Positions 27,826-36,363 of a stretch of 64,000 nt of DNA are shown here, in pieces; positions within the stretch are counted from its first letter, which is position 1, and the number at the start of each line of letters is the position of its first letter. This DNA is from Paenibacillus sp. FSL K6-1330 (GTDB lineage Bacteria; Bacillota; Bacilli; Paenibacillales; Paenibacillaceae). The notes beneath the pieces are model-generated. The model saw only the letters and a list, made by a program, of their open reading frames with translations, searched no databases and was not told the DNA's origin. The stretch lies in assembly GCF_037976825.1 (NCBI RefSeq), contig NZ_CP150269.1, positions 4,043,501-4,107,500 of the forward strand. Reading direction: 5' to 3'. The translations under genes and the position numbers were made by a program.

Positions 27826-28089
27826 CTATTTCTGATATATTATTTTTCTGATAGCATAGGTTGATAAAAAGAATGATTCTGCGAGTTCCTCGACTGAAGC
27901 GCCAGCTAAATATGCATTCAGAATATCATTATTTCTTTTGTTAATCTCTTTTCGTGCGCCGGACAGCTCTCCCCAGACTTTATGTTCATTTTTTTTAGCG
28001 GGTATATAGAGGTATTCTCCTTGTATATAATCCTGCAGTTTTTCAACTAGTTCCTCCGGCAAGACGACAGTAGCATTAATATATCTCAC
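27826..28089 (-). CDS. CD3324-family small HTH protein
   Basis: Protein of 87 residues. ATVVLPEELVEKLQDYIQGE, then YLYIPAKKNEHKVWGELSGA and a C-terminal HTH-like segment (LAGASVEELAESFFLSTYAI) match the CD3324 family of small Mor-like DNA-binding proteins in Firmicutes. It lies downstream of the Cfr-like gene on the same strand. Function unknown. Confidence 0.8.
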   Translation of the reverse strand: MRYINATVVLPEELVEKLQDYIQGEYLYIPAKKNEHKVWGELSGARKEINKRNNDILNAYLAGASVEELAESFFLSTYAIRKIIYQK

Positions 28090-28253
28090 GAACGACTCAC
28101 TCCTTGAAATTATAGTTCAAGTAGCAAAGCCAGTTTAAATTTTGTTGGCTCCTCCATGCAAATGCTGAAAACCGGCTCTGCATGGAGAATCACATGTGTT
28201 ATCGATGTATTTTTATGGGACATTGTATTCCCCCTGGTCAGTTGATTGAGTTA

Positions 28254-29294
28254 TTAAATTTTCCCGTTTGATCCATATAGTTGGCCGCATGCTGCGTTAA
28301 TGTCTGATCCAAATTGGGTCCTGACGGTGACGTTAATCCCCTTTGACTTCAAGATTTTAAGGAACATATTGATGCTGTTCTGATCCGACTCTACAAAACT
28401 TTGTGATGTGGCATCAGTAGAATTGTAAGGGATTAGATTGACATGATATAAATGTTCCCATGACCCTCTTCCACGCAACAAATCTGCAACAGCTTCAGCA
28501 TGTTTAGTCGAATCGTTGATACCCCTCAGCAGGATATAAGCAATGTAGACCTTTCGCTTCGTTTGTTGAATATGCTCATCCAACACGGTCATAACTTCTT
28601 CCAATGGAAAATGATTGTTAATTGGCATTAACTCACTTCGCTGATCATTAAACGGTGAATGTAGGGAGAAGGTTAAATTAATCTGTGGAAATTCCTTCGT
28701 CAACTTTTTTACTCCAGGTAATAAACCTATTGTAGAAACCGTAATTCTTCGATGCCCTAAACCAAAATGCTGAGGATCCGTCAGCACATGCAATGCATCA
28801 AACACATATGGGTTTGCAAGTGCCTCCCCCATCCCCATAAAGGACACACTGTCCAATGGATAGCCATTTAAAGTAAAGTAAAGAAGTTGATCCGTTATTT
28901 CATCCGTTGTGAGATTCCTTTTCAAACCAAGTGTTCCCGTAGCGCAAAATGTACAACCAAATCCGCAACCACACTGCGAAGAGATACAATAGGATTCCCA
29001 TCCAGTTTTATAACTTAACCTTACGGACTCAATGAATTCATCGCCAGGGATGGCAAACAGAATTTTACTAACTTGATTGGATTTCTGCTCCATTTTTGGT
29101 GTGATGCTTAACACATTGTTTCCAAGCTCTTTGATTAGTTCATTTCTTAATGGCTTAGGCAAGTTGTTCATTGCTTCAAAAGTTCCAATCCTGTTCCTGA
29201 AGATTGCCTCTGTTATTTGCGAATATCTATAATTCGGTTGCTTTAGAGCCGATAAGATCTTACGAATTTTCTCATACTTCGATAAATGCTTCAT
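28254..29294 (-). CDS. cfr: Cfr-family 23S rRNA methyltransferase
   Basis: Radical SAM enzyme of 346 residues predicted to methylate C8 of 23S rRNA A2503, which blocks phenicols, lincosamides, oxazolidinones, pleuromutilins and streptogramin A. Fe-S cysteines C110, C114 and C117 form CGFGCTFC; C103 and the catalytic C336 in AACGQLYG match Cfr C105 and C338. MGMGEALAN is the Cfr form, where RlmN has MGMGEPL. ISSQCGCGFGC, FSLHSPF and LMPINNHFPLEEVM are also Cfr-like. Closest in kind to chromosomal Clb/Clc enzymes of Bacillales. A leader with an ORF and terminator precedes it. RlmN is the alternative and is less likely. Confidence 0.88.
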   Translation of the reverse strand: MKHLSKYEKIRKILSALKQPNYRYSQITEAIFRNRIGTFEAMNNLPKPLRNELIKELGNNVLSITPKMEQKSNQVSKILFAIPGDEFIESVRLSYKTGWESYCISSQCGCGFGCTFCATGTLGLKRNLTTDEITDQLLYFTLNGYPLDSVSFMGMGEALANPYVFDALHVLTDPQHFGLGHRRITVSTIGLLPGVKKLTKEFPQINLTFSLHSPFNDQRSELMPINNHFPLEEVMTVLDEHIQQTKRKVYIAYILLRGINDSTKHAEAVADLLRGRGSWEHLYHVNLIPYNSTDATSQSFVESDQNSINMFLKILKSKGINVTVRTQFGSDINAACGQLYGSNGKI

Positions 29295-29320
29295 ATCTAT
29301 CTCCCTTTAAACGGAGAAAA

Positions 29321-29356
29321 CGCAAAAAAGCACCAGCTCACCGGTGCTTTTTTGCG
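29321..29356 (-). terminator. Leader terminator (attenuator) before the Cfr-like gene
   Basis: CGCAAAAAAGCACC and GGTGCTTTTTTGCG form a perfect 14-bp stem with an 8-base loop, with the T-run inside the 3' arm. It lies 27 bases upstream of the Cfr-like ATG and downstream of a short ORF and promoter, so transcripts must read through it to express the gene. Confidence 0.85.
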
Positions 29357-29408
29357 TACATTAACCTAACTATACCTATACAGAAATAAGAGACTACCTA
29401 TAAATAAG

Positions 29409-29534
29409 TCACGAACTGTATATATGCATAGAAGGATAAAGTTCCGGTATCTGATTTGTTATTTTGTGAACCTGATCAAACATCGCCTTAAATGACAGGT
29501 TCACATGTACATCTACAATTTCAGAAGCAGTCAT
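29409..29534 (-). CDS. 41-residue leader ORF upstream of the Cfr-like gene
   Basis: The ORF runs from MTASEIVDVHVNLSFKAMFD to PSMHIYSS and has a strong ribosome-binding site (GGGAGGGATAAAGTG before ATG). Within it GTGAACCTG and CAGGTTCAC form a perfect 9-bp hairpin (29466-29504). The gene sits between a promoter and the leader terminator. This is the arrangement of ribosome-mediated attenuators of antibiotic resistance genes; the peptide sequence itself is not recognised. Confidence 0.7.
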   Translation of the reverse strand: MTASEIVDVHVNLSFKAMFDQVHKITNQIPELYPSMHIYSS

Positions 29535-29561
29535 CACTTTATCCCTCCCATTCAAATCATC

Positions 29562-29590
29562 ATTGTAATCACATAAAAAACTTAACACAA
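29562..29590 (-). promoter_or_regulatory. Promoter of the Cfr-like leader transcript
   Basis: TTGTGT (29585-29590) and TACAAT (29562-29567) on the minus strand are 17 bases apart and lie just upstream of the leader ORF. Confidence 0.55.
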
Positions 29591-29684
29591 TTTATAACTT
29601 ACGGTCAAGGAGTGTCATTTACGTTATATCTCTGCCTTCTTTGGTTCTGGCAATATGTAGAGACGCAATAAATGAAAGCTTCGC

Positions 29685-30029
29685 CTACAATTTAATCAAC
29701 ACTTCCGTGCCGTCCTGAGTCTGGACATCGACCAGAACCGTCCCTTTGCAACCTTGCAACTCCTTGATGAGCTGCCTGATCGCTTGCTTCGTACTTTCGT
29801 TTTCGAGAATCGACTGCACCAGTTCAATCCCAAACCGGCTGCAGTCCGAATCGAAATCATCCTTCCGGCTCAAGTGCTCACCCGCATGTCCGTCGTGCTT
29901 GCTCAGCCAATCCTTCATTTTGCGCTGGACTAAATTGGAAGTCAGGATACCGCTCCCTATACGCAATACGGCATATGGGACTGGAATCGTAAAAGCGTGC
30001 TCCTTGCTCTTAACCTTCACAATTATCAT
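29685..30029 (-). CDS. Hypothetical protein of the DUF2089 operon
   Basis: Protein of 114 residues, not recognised. It begins MIIVKVKSKEHAFTIPVPYA, which could fold as a beta strand pair, and ends in helices followed by TVLVDVQTQDGTEVLIKL. No signal peptide or membrane helix. It lies six bases after the SHOCT-like gene and is the third gene of the operon. Similar short proteins accompany DUF2089 regulators in Bacillota and may take part in envelope stress signalling. Confidence 0.7.
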   Translation of the reverse strand: MIIVKVKSKEHAFTIPVPYAVLRIGSGILTSNLVQRKMKDWLSKHDGHAGEHLSRKDDFDSDCSRFGIELVQSILENESTKQAIRQLIKELQGCKGTVLVDVQTQDGTEVLIKL

Positions 30030-30035
30030 AACCCA

Positions 30036-30467
30036 TCACTCAATCACTACAGTGACGGTATCCTTATCACCGGAGCGGATGTCAACGATTTGCCCGTCAA
30101 GCTCATTCTCGATTGCATCGATCAGCAGATCAATATCGATATCCTTCACATATTTCGCGGCCTGCGGAATATTGGACGCAATGCTGTGCCCCGCTCCGAG
30201 AACAGCCTTTACCAGTTTAATCGGCAAATTGATGTTGACATTATCGTTCTCTTGGGAGGTTACCCGTATTTTCAACGTTTTGTCTAAATAACCGCCGGAT
30301 GAAGGTGAGAATTTCTTCGAATAGTCGGGTTTCCCCAGCACCTGCACGGCATGTGATGGATGAGCCGTTTGCTTCTCCTTTAGCGCGTCGATCAACTCCG
30401 AAGCCTTGTCAGAATCAATTTTGCCTTCCTGCATCATGGACAGCACTTTACTGATTTCTTCTTTCAT
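30036..30467 (-). CDS. SHOCT-like / YvlB N-terminal-type protein
   Basis: Protein of 143 residues. The first 30 residues (ISKVLSMMQEGKIDSDKASE) are the short helical SHOCT-like domain also found at the N-terminus of YvlB and LiaX. The rest is a beta-rich segment with a conserved helix IDLLIDAIENELDGQIVDI. Second gene of the DUF2089 operon. Confidence 0.75.
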   Translation of the reverse strand: MKEEISKVLSMMQEGKIDSDKASELIDALKEKQTAHPSHAVQVLGKPDYSKKFSPSSGGYLDKTLKIRVTSQENDNVNINLPIKLVKAVLGAGHSIASNIPQAAKYVKDIDIDLLIDAIENELDGQIVDIRSGDKDTVTVVIE

Positions 30468-30545
30468 CGTTTCTTCCTCCTAAAAGTTTTTGTGAACGAT
30501 GCTTCCTGAATCGGCTTCGTAAAAACTCGCTTCGGAAGCATAGGC

Positions 30546-30911
30546 TCATTCATCCTTCAACATTTTGACCGCTTCATCCGCGGTGATATCGCCATTCTCC
30601 AGCATGGAAATGACTTTCTTCTCATCAACTTCCGGCTTCTTCCGCGTATCATATCCGAGGGCTGTAATGATATCATTGAGCTTGCCCCGTACCGTCGGGT
30701 AAGATATGCCCAGCTCTTTCTCCACTTCCTTTATATTGCCTCTGTTTACTAGAAAGGTGATCACAAAATGGAGTTGTTCGGGCGAGAGTAGAGCCAGCTT
30801 TGATAATTCAAACGTGTTCTCAATCGTCGTCCGGCAATGTCCGCATTCCAGCTTAACGGCGTGCAGTTGGTGGTCACATACAGGACACTGTGTGATGATG
30901 GGATATTTCAT
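30546..30911 (-). CDS. DUF2089-family regulator
   Basis: Protein of 121 residues. An N-terminal zinc-ribbon has CPVCDHQLHAVKLECGHC. An HTH follows (EVEKELGISYPTVRGKLNDI), and the C-terminus MLENGDITADEAVKMLKDE repeats the SHOCT-like helix found in the next gene. Probable transcription regulator of its own operon. Confidence 0.88.
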   Translation of the reverse strand: MKYPIITQCPVCDHQLHAVKLECGHCRTTIENTFELSKLALLSPEQLHFVITFLVNRGNIKEVEKELGISYPTVRGKLNDIITALGYDTRKKPEVDEKKVISMLENGDITADEAVKMLKDE

Positions 30912-31295
30912 GCTCTACTCCTTTCTTTTTTTGAATTATAAATCAATATATTCAATTTGTAAATGCATATAAAATTAATTTAATTAATTTTGTGATTAAT
31001 TTTATTCATCACAAGAGCTGGAATCCCAAAAAATTTAAAATTCTTTATTAAAAAAGAAAGCCTCAACGAATCCATCGGGATGGAGCCCAGTTTCAACCCG
31101 GTTCAACCCTATCAACTCGATGTGACTCTTTTTCAAAACCTCCATCACTTAAGTGGAACTATTCTTTTACAAAAAAGCTGCGAGTTCGCGACTCCTAAAG
31201 CTACATGTTCTTATCCTCCGATAAAAAACGGATTGGTCTGCTGAATCATCTTTGATATGCTGATATCAAACATTGGATACGGGAGATGAACATGA
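30912..31295. other. AT-rich intergenic region between divergent operons
   Basis: No ORF is convincing here. 30960-31020 is very AT-rich with nested TTAATT palindromes and probably holds the DUF2089 operon promoter. 31060-31290 should hold the promoter of the two-component system, but no clear -35/-10 pair was found. Confidence 0.5.
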
Positions 31296-31970
31296 GTGTA
31301 TAAAATACTGATCGTGGACGATGAAGCGGATCTTCGAAAGCTGCTGACCGATTACTTTGAAATCAACGGGTATTTCGTCATGACGGCCAAGGACAGCCGG
31401 GAGGCCCTGCGTAAAGTGGAACAAGGACCCGATCTCGTTTTGCTGGATATCAACATGCCTGGGCAGAACGGTCTTGAAGTATGCGAAATCATCAGAGATT
31501 TTGTCTCGTGCCCAATCTTATTTTTAACCGCTCGAGTCGAAGATGCCGATAAAGTAGCCGGCTTTCGAGCAGGAGGCGATGACTATATCCTGAAACCCTT
31601 TAGTATTCGCGAGCTCGGCGCCAGGGTCGAAGCGCATTTGCGCAGGGAACAGCGAATTCAAACGAAAACCTCGGTGCGGTTTAACAATGATTTGATCCTT
31701 AACTATACGTCCCGGGAACTCTATTATCAGGATACACGCATTCCTATGGCTAAAAAAGAGTTCGAGATCATCGAATTGCTGTCCTTGAATCCCGGCACGG
31801 TGTTCGAGAAGGAGCGCATTCACGAAAAAATCTGGGGTCTTGACGATGAAGGCGATAGCAGCGTTATCGCGGAGCATATTCGGCGAATTCGCGCCAAATT
31901 AAAGGAATACAGCTGTGAAGATCGAATCGAGACGGTTTGGGGTGTAGGATACAAATGGTCGAGATCATGA
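31296..31970 (+). CDS. OmpR-family response regulator
   Basis: Response regulator of 224 residues. The receiver domain (1-115) has DDEAD, D51 in LVLLDINMPG and the conserved K102 in YILKPF; a winged-helix domain (about 125-222) ends with VWGVGYKWSRS. The start is GTG at 31296, after GGGAG; an ATG five bases upstream is out of frame and leads to an immediate stop. It overlaps the kinase gene by four bases (ATGA). Confidence 0.92.
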   Translation: MYKILIVDDEADLRKLLTDYFEINGYFVMTAKDSREALRKVEQGPDLVLLDINMPGQNGLEVCEIIRDFVSCPILFLTARVEDADKVAGFRAGGDDYILKPFSIRELGARVEAHLRREQRIQTKTSVRFNNDLILNYTSRELYYQDTRIPMAKKEFEIIELLSLNPGTVFEKERIHEKIWGLDDEGDSSVIAEHIRRIRAKLKEYSCEDRIETVWGVGYKWSRS

Positions 31971-33052
31971 ATAGGCTACTGCTAAAACGACTTACCTTGC
32001 TGCAATCGTTTATCCTGTTATGCGTTCTCACGATCTTGGCCGTACTGGCCATCATCACTCTGGAGTTCGCCTGGGCAGAGAACCTGAGGCAACGTTTTGG
32101 TGAGACCGATTGGATTCTGCCCTGCCTCGTCGCGGCGGTGCTGCTCACCGTGGCAGCCGGAATTGTCACCATGGCTATTTTATTTTACAGATGGAAACTA
32201 AAACGTCCGCTGGAGATATTGAAGCAAGCATCCGAGAATATTTCGGCCAACGATCTAGACTTCAGCATATCCTATGACAGCCGGGACGAGATGGGCGAAC
32301 TGATCTCCATTTTTGAAAACATGCGCTCACAATTGGAAAAAAATATTAGGACAATCTGGCGATCGGTTGAGGAGCGCAAACAGCTCAATGCGATTTTCGC
32401 CCATGATCTGAGGACGCCCCTATCTGTGCTGAAAGGGTATGCGGAGTTTCTCGCCACCTATTACCCCGAAAAGAAATTGTCAGAAGAAAAGGTGCTGGAC
32501 CTGATCCATACCATGAACCTTCACATCGTTCGTCTGGAAAACTATGCGGAGGCCATGAACTCGATTCAGAAGCTGGAGGACGTCCCGGTGCATCGCCAAC
32601 CGATGGATATGATCCCGTTGACGGTTTTACTGAACGACAGTGCCCAACAAATTGCTAGGCAGCTCGGCAAAGGCTTCGTCTCTTCCATCGAAAACGCAAA
32701 TACCATAATAAACGTGGATGCCCATGTCGTCATGCAGGTTTTCGAGAATCTGGTAGCCAATGCGGCGCGATACGCAACCAGTCAGGTGAACGTTTGTTAT
32801 GTCATCCAGGATGACTCAATCCATGTTACCGTCACAGACGACGGAACCGGTTTCTCGGACGATGCCCTGGACAAGGCTGCGCTTCCTTTTTACCGCGGGG
32901 AGGTGTGGGATGCAACCGAACATCGTGGGCTAGGACTTTATGTTTGCAAGGTGCTTTGCGAAATACATGATGGGAGCCTGCAGGTCGAAAATAGACCTCA
33001 CGGCGGTGGGTGTGTGACGGCACGTTTTGGAATGGAGTTGATAAATAGTTGA
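31967..33052 (+). CDS. Sensor histidine kinase (VanS/BaeS-like)
   Basis: Membrane kinase of 361 residues when started at the ATGA overlap with the response regulator. Two membrane helices (about 10-32 and 52-75) flank a very short loop, so sensing is probably within the membrane. HAMP, then H box FAHDLRTPLSVLKGYAEF and ATPase motifs NLVANAARYA, DDGTGFSD and GLGLYVCK follow. Partner of the response regulator; the neighbouring serine hydrolase is a plausible target. Confidence 0.88.
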   Translation: MNRLLLKRLTLLQSFILLCVLTILAVLAIITLEFAWAENLRQRFGETDWILPCLVAAVLLTVAAGIVTMAILFYRWKLKRPLEILKQASENISANDLDFSISYDSRDEMGELISIFENMRSQLEKNIRTIWRSVEERKQLNAIFAHDLRTPLSVLKGYAEFLATYYPEKKLSEEKVLDLIHTMNLHIVRLENYAEAMNSIQKLEDVPVHRQPMDMIPLTVLLNDSAQQIARQLGKGFVSSIENANTIINVDAHVVMQVFENLVANAARYATSQVNVCYVIQDDSIHVTVTDDGTGFSDDALDKAALPFYRGEVWDATEHRGLGLYVCKVLCEIHDGSLQVENRPHGGGCVTARFGMELINS

Positions 33053-33095
33053 TAATTATCCGTTAGCATTTCCTTATCACGATTGAAGGAGTGCT

Positions 33096-34577
33096 ATGAT
33101 GCCGAGAACAAAACAAAGAATGCTTATCGCAATTACCTGCTTGCTTCTGTTATGGACCGTGTTGGCGAAGTCCGTATCCGCGTTGGAAGTCCGAGACCGT
33201 ACCGAAATTTTGGGGGACATTGACGAATACATGATCCGGAGCATGAAGGCCAATCACATCGGAGGTGCGTCTGTAGCGATATCCCATAACGACGAGGTCT
33301 TCTATACAAAAGGCTACGGTACATTTGCTGATGGCCAAAGCATTACGAGCGAGACGCCCTTTCCCATTGCTTCCCTAAGCAAGTCCATTACCGCTTTAGC
33401 CGTGCTGCAGCTGGTAGATAAAGGTCGGATTGATCTGGATGAGGCTTACGTTTCCTATTTTCCCGAACTTTCGCCTCGGGATTCCCGAGTCCGTGACATT
33501 ACGGTCCGACATTTATTGAATCAGACCAGCGGCCTTAATGACAGAACAAATCCCGATATGACAAGGACTCCGCAGTTCCACTCACTGATTGAGGCAAACC
33601 CGTTATTAAACGAGGTTGAGCTCGCACATGAACCTGGAACAACCTACAGCTACCATAATCCCAACTACATGCTGTTGGCGAACCTCGTGGAAAGCATAAG
33701 CGGAGAGCGTTTTTCGGATTACCTGGATCGTCATATTTTTAAACCTCTGGGTATGAACCATACCTTCAGTGTCAGCACTACGCAGCAAATCAATGGGAAT
33801 GAAGCTATCCCACCGGGTCATTACTCGATTCTAGGTCGTTCCTTGAGTCGCTCGGAGCCGCTGTGGTTCATTGACGGTCCCGCAGGCATCGTTTCAACCG
33901 CGGAAGACATGTCCAAGTGGATGATTGCCCAGTATAGCGGCAACCTTCTTCCCCCGGCGCTGATGAATCAATTTCATTCAGCCGGAGACATTGCTCCGTA
34001 TGGCATGGGTTGGCTCGCAGATCGAGATGAATCAGGCGGTCGAACGATATCCCACAGTGGCATTTTCTGGACGTACAAGTCGGAAGAAACGGTTTATTTG
34101 GACGAGCAGATGGGGATTTCAGTGATGTTTAATTCGGGATTGAACGCTTTTGTGAATTACTCGGCGTTTATCGATGGGATCGCTGATATTATGAGGGGAG
34201 AGCAGCCCGAAATCTCTTTTTTTAATGACCGAAACATGGAGACCATCATGATTGTGCTGATCCTCGCGACGCTTATATGGGGAGCGTATGACTATGTTCG
34301 TATCCGTCGGAGGAAGAAACGGCTAAGGACCATTCGTTTGATTCTGATCACGGTCGGAAAGCTAATTCCTATCTTAATTCTGTTGTCCCTCTCCCCACTA
34401 GTAACGTTTATTGGCGGAGGACGCGTACTGCCTTGGTTCGGCCTCTGGACTACCCTGTCGTCACCCATCATATGGCTTGTTGTATGGTCACTTGTCAATC
34501 TTGTGCATTTGGCTTCTTATATAGCATCTATGTTCAAGCACACAAAGAGTGGCCAATTGAAGGCTGACAATCGATAA
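33096..34577 (+). CDS. Membrane-anchored class C beta-lactamase-like hydrolase
   Basis: Serine hydrolase of 493 residues. A signal peptide ends near VSA (28). The class C penicillin-binding fold shows S93-L-S-K96 in PIASLSKSITA, Y-H-N in TYSYHNPNYMLL and HSG in TISHSGIFW. Three membrane helices follow from residue about 385. Such proteins are usually esterases or D-Ala-peptidases rather than true beta-lactamases. It lies 43 bases after the sensor kinase and is probably in the same operon. Confidence 0.87.
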   Translation: MMPRTKQRMLIAITCLLLLWTVLAKSVSALEVRDRTEILGDIDEYMIRSMKANHIGGASVAISHNDEVFYTKGYGTFADGQSITSETPFPIASLSKSITALAVLQLVDKGRIDLDEAYVSYFPELSPRDSRVRDITVRHLLNQTSGLNDRTNPDMTRTPQFHSLIEANPLLNEVELAHEPGTTYSYHNPNYMLLANLVESISGERFSDYLDRHIFKPLGMNHTFSVSTTQQINGNEAIPPGHYSILGRSLSRSEPLWFIDGPAGIVSTAEDMSKWMIAQYSGNLLPPALMNQFHSAGDIAPYGMGWLADRDESGGRTISHSGIFWTYKSEETVYLDEQMGISVMFNSGLNAFVNYSAFIDGIADIMRGEQPEISFFNDRNMETIMIVLILATLIWGAYDYVRIRRRKKRLRTIRLILITVGKLIPILILLSLSPLVTFIGGGRVLPWFGLWTTLSSPIIWLVVWSLVNLVHLASYIASMFKHTKSGQLKADNR

Positions 34578-34711
34578 AGCGACATCCAAGCCGACAACAG
34601 GTTCCATCTCCCCACTCCTCGTCTTGGGTTTCGCCGGCCTTTCCACACGCTGGTTCCAAATCCATAGCGTCGCTTGTGATATGGGGTCTACTGCTCTAGT
34701 TAGGCTTTGTG

Positions 34712-35206
34712 TTAAAATGCGCTGTCAAACGTACGCTCCATTGAGTCAGCCTCTGTAGAAACCGCGAAAAAGACAAATGGCCCCTTCGTCTTTAACACAT
34801 GATGATCGACCAGAAAATATTCATCTGGTCGATAATCCTTGAATTTCATTTTCTGTGCTTCGATTCGTTGCTCAATATTCTCTTTGACGCTTTCTGCCTG
34901 ACGCTCATCCTTTAGCTTGATGACGGCCAATTCATCAGCTTTTACATTCGATGTAGACGTATAAAAAATAAAATCATCCACGTTGTCTGTATCCATCTTA
35001 TACAATTTCTGCAGCTTATTCAGATCCTGCTTTTTCATTTCTTTTAGGCTCACTGCCTGTTCGATACTTTTTCCGATTTCGGTAGCCGATAGATGTTCTG
35101 AAGTCTTGTCATCCTTGCCTGCGCATCCGGACAAAACGCCAATCACGACGACGAATGCAAGCATAACCGAGTAAAAACTTCTTTTTTCTGTACATTGTTT
35201 TTTCAT
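34712..35206 (-). CDS. DUF4358 lipoprotein
   Basis: Exported lipoprotein of 164 residues with lipobox VLSGC. The mature part has YTSTSNVKADELAVIKLKD and YFLVDHHVLKTKGPFVFFAV, typical of DUF4358. ATG 35206 is chosen, after GGAG. In Paenibacillus and Clostridia DUF4358 genes accompany MBOAT/DHHW acetylation genes, as here, and may be an accessory subunit. Confidence 0.85.
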   Translation of the reverse strand: MKKQCTEKRSFYSVMLAFVVVIGVLSGCAGKDDKTSEHLSATEIGKSIEQAVSLKEMKKQDLNKLQKLYKMDTDNVDDFIFYTSTSNVKADELAVIKLKDERQAESVKENIEQRIEAQKMKFKDYRPDEYFLVDHHVLKTKGPFVFFAVSTEADSMERTFDSAF

Positions 35207-35211
35207 TTTGA

Positions 35212-36351
35212 TCACTCCGTTAAATTTGTTATGGATGGGTCCTCGAAAAACGTATTCGCATTATAAAGCAATAGCATGTCCTGGATCCCCTGTTCGTTCG
35301 CAAGCGACGCCAAATCCTCCTCATAATACCGAAGGTCTACCACATGTATTTCGCTATAATGCTTTAATAAGAAAGGAATCAGGCTGTTAGCATACGAATC
35401 TTTAACCACCAGCAGCTTTCTACCGCTCGGATTAGCCGTTTTAATATGGATTCGTGCATGATTACCGTTAAGAAACACCGCATATTTATCCTTCCTCTGC
35501 AGCTGCTCCATCGCATACAATGAATCCGTGGTCTTCTCTTCATCGACATACGTTACGGTATATTTCTCTTGATCCTTTGGCAAATAAAGCTGCAAGCTAT
35601 CGGGCTGTATATGTCTGAAACCGCTTTTTGAATAAAGTGAGCCGTAAAATTCATCGGTTACTTGCTGGATGTTAAACTCTGCCTCTTTCTGTGGTGTCAA
35701 CCCCATTTGTCTGCAAAGTTCCAGGTAAGCTATATAAGCTCCTTTCGTCGTCCAATGATGATCGGTTTTATAATATATAGCTTGATCACGCTCAGCATAT
35801 AAACTTGGAAAAACATCAATAAAACGAATATTGGGATGCAGGAAGCGCCGGACCTTTTCCAGGTACGCTTCTTCATCGCCGACCATGGCATATTTCGGGA
35901 GCTTGTCTTTATACAGAGCCGCTGCCGTTGGCGCCAGCATCACATGTTTGTTCAACCCGGGCGTGGCATGGTCAAACGCATGAATGGCATCAACCTTCCC
36001 CTTCCAATCCTCTTCTGCAGGGGGAATAAAATTCTGAATCAGATACCCGTCTTTGCCGATGTAAATTCCGTTGTTCTCCTTTTTCCCCATCATGCGGTCC
36101 GTATCGGTTTTTGTCCCGATCCAAAAGTCTCTAAAAACAAATTGGTCGGACACATATTTTTCGAAATCAAGAGTGAAATCACCAGACACCAATGCTTTCA
36201 GCGAGAAATGCGGCGGCTGCTCCAGCATCCGATTCTCAGATTCCGATAATGTACGATCCGGCGCCACAAGATTGAGAGCGGTGATCGCTCCTATAAATAT
36301 CAGCAGTAATAAGGCCAGCAACTTCCGGTTGATTTTGTCATATTTGTTCAT
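35212..36351 (-). CDS. DHHW-family protein (AlgJ/AlgX-like)
   Basis: Protein of 379 residues with one N-terminal membrane helix (about 10-28) and an extracytoplasmic SGNH-like domain. The family motif is YKTDHHWTTKGAYIAY, and LVVKDSYANSLIPFL supplies the nucleophile-type serine. DHHW proteins work with MBOAT acyltransferases to place acetyl groups on extracellular or wall polysaccharides. It is 12 bases from the MBOAT gene. Confidence 0.9.
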   Translation of the reverse strand: MNKYDKINRKLLALLLLIFIGAITALNLVAPDRTLSESENRMLEQPPHFSLKALVSGDFTLDFEKYVSDQFVFRDFWIGTKTDTDRMMGKKENNGIYIGKDGYLIQNFIPPAEEDWKGKVDAIHAFDHATPGLNKHVMLAPTAAALYKDKLPKYAMVGDEEAYLEKVRRFLHPNIRFIDVFPSLYAERDQAIYYKTDHHWTTKGAYIAYLELCRQMGLTPQKEAEFNIQQVTDEFYGSLYSKSGFRHIQPDSLQLYLPKDQEKYTVTYVDEEKTTDSLYAMEQLQRKDKYAVFLNGNHARIHIKTANPSGRKLLVVKDSYANSLIPFLLKHYSEIHVVDLRYYEEDLASLANEQGIQDMLLLYNANTFFEDPSITNLTE

Positions 36352-36363
36352 AGCTGTCCCCTT

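Noticed and set aside
33096..34577. Serine hydrolase as a true beta-lactamase
   Set aside because: The fold is class C-like, but the C-terminal membrane helices and context fit an esterase or D-Ala-peptidase better; no basis to claim beta-lactam hydrolysis.
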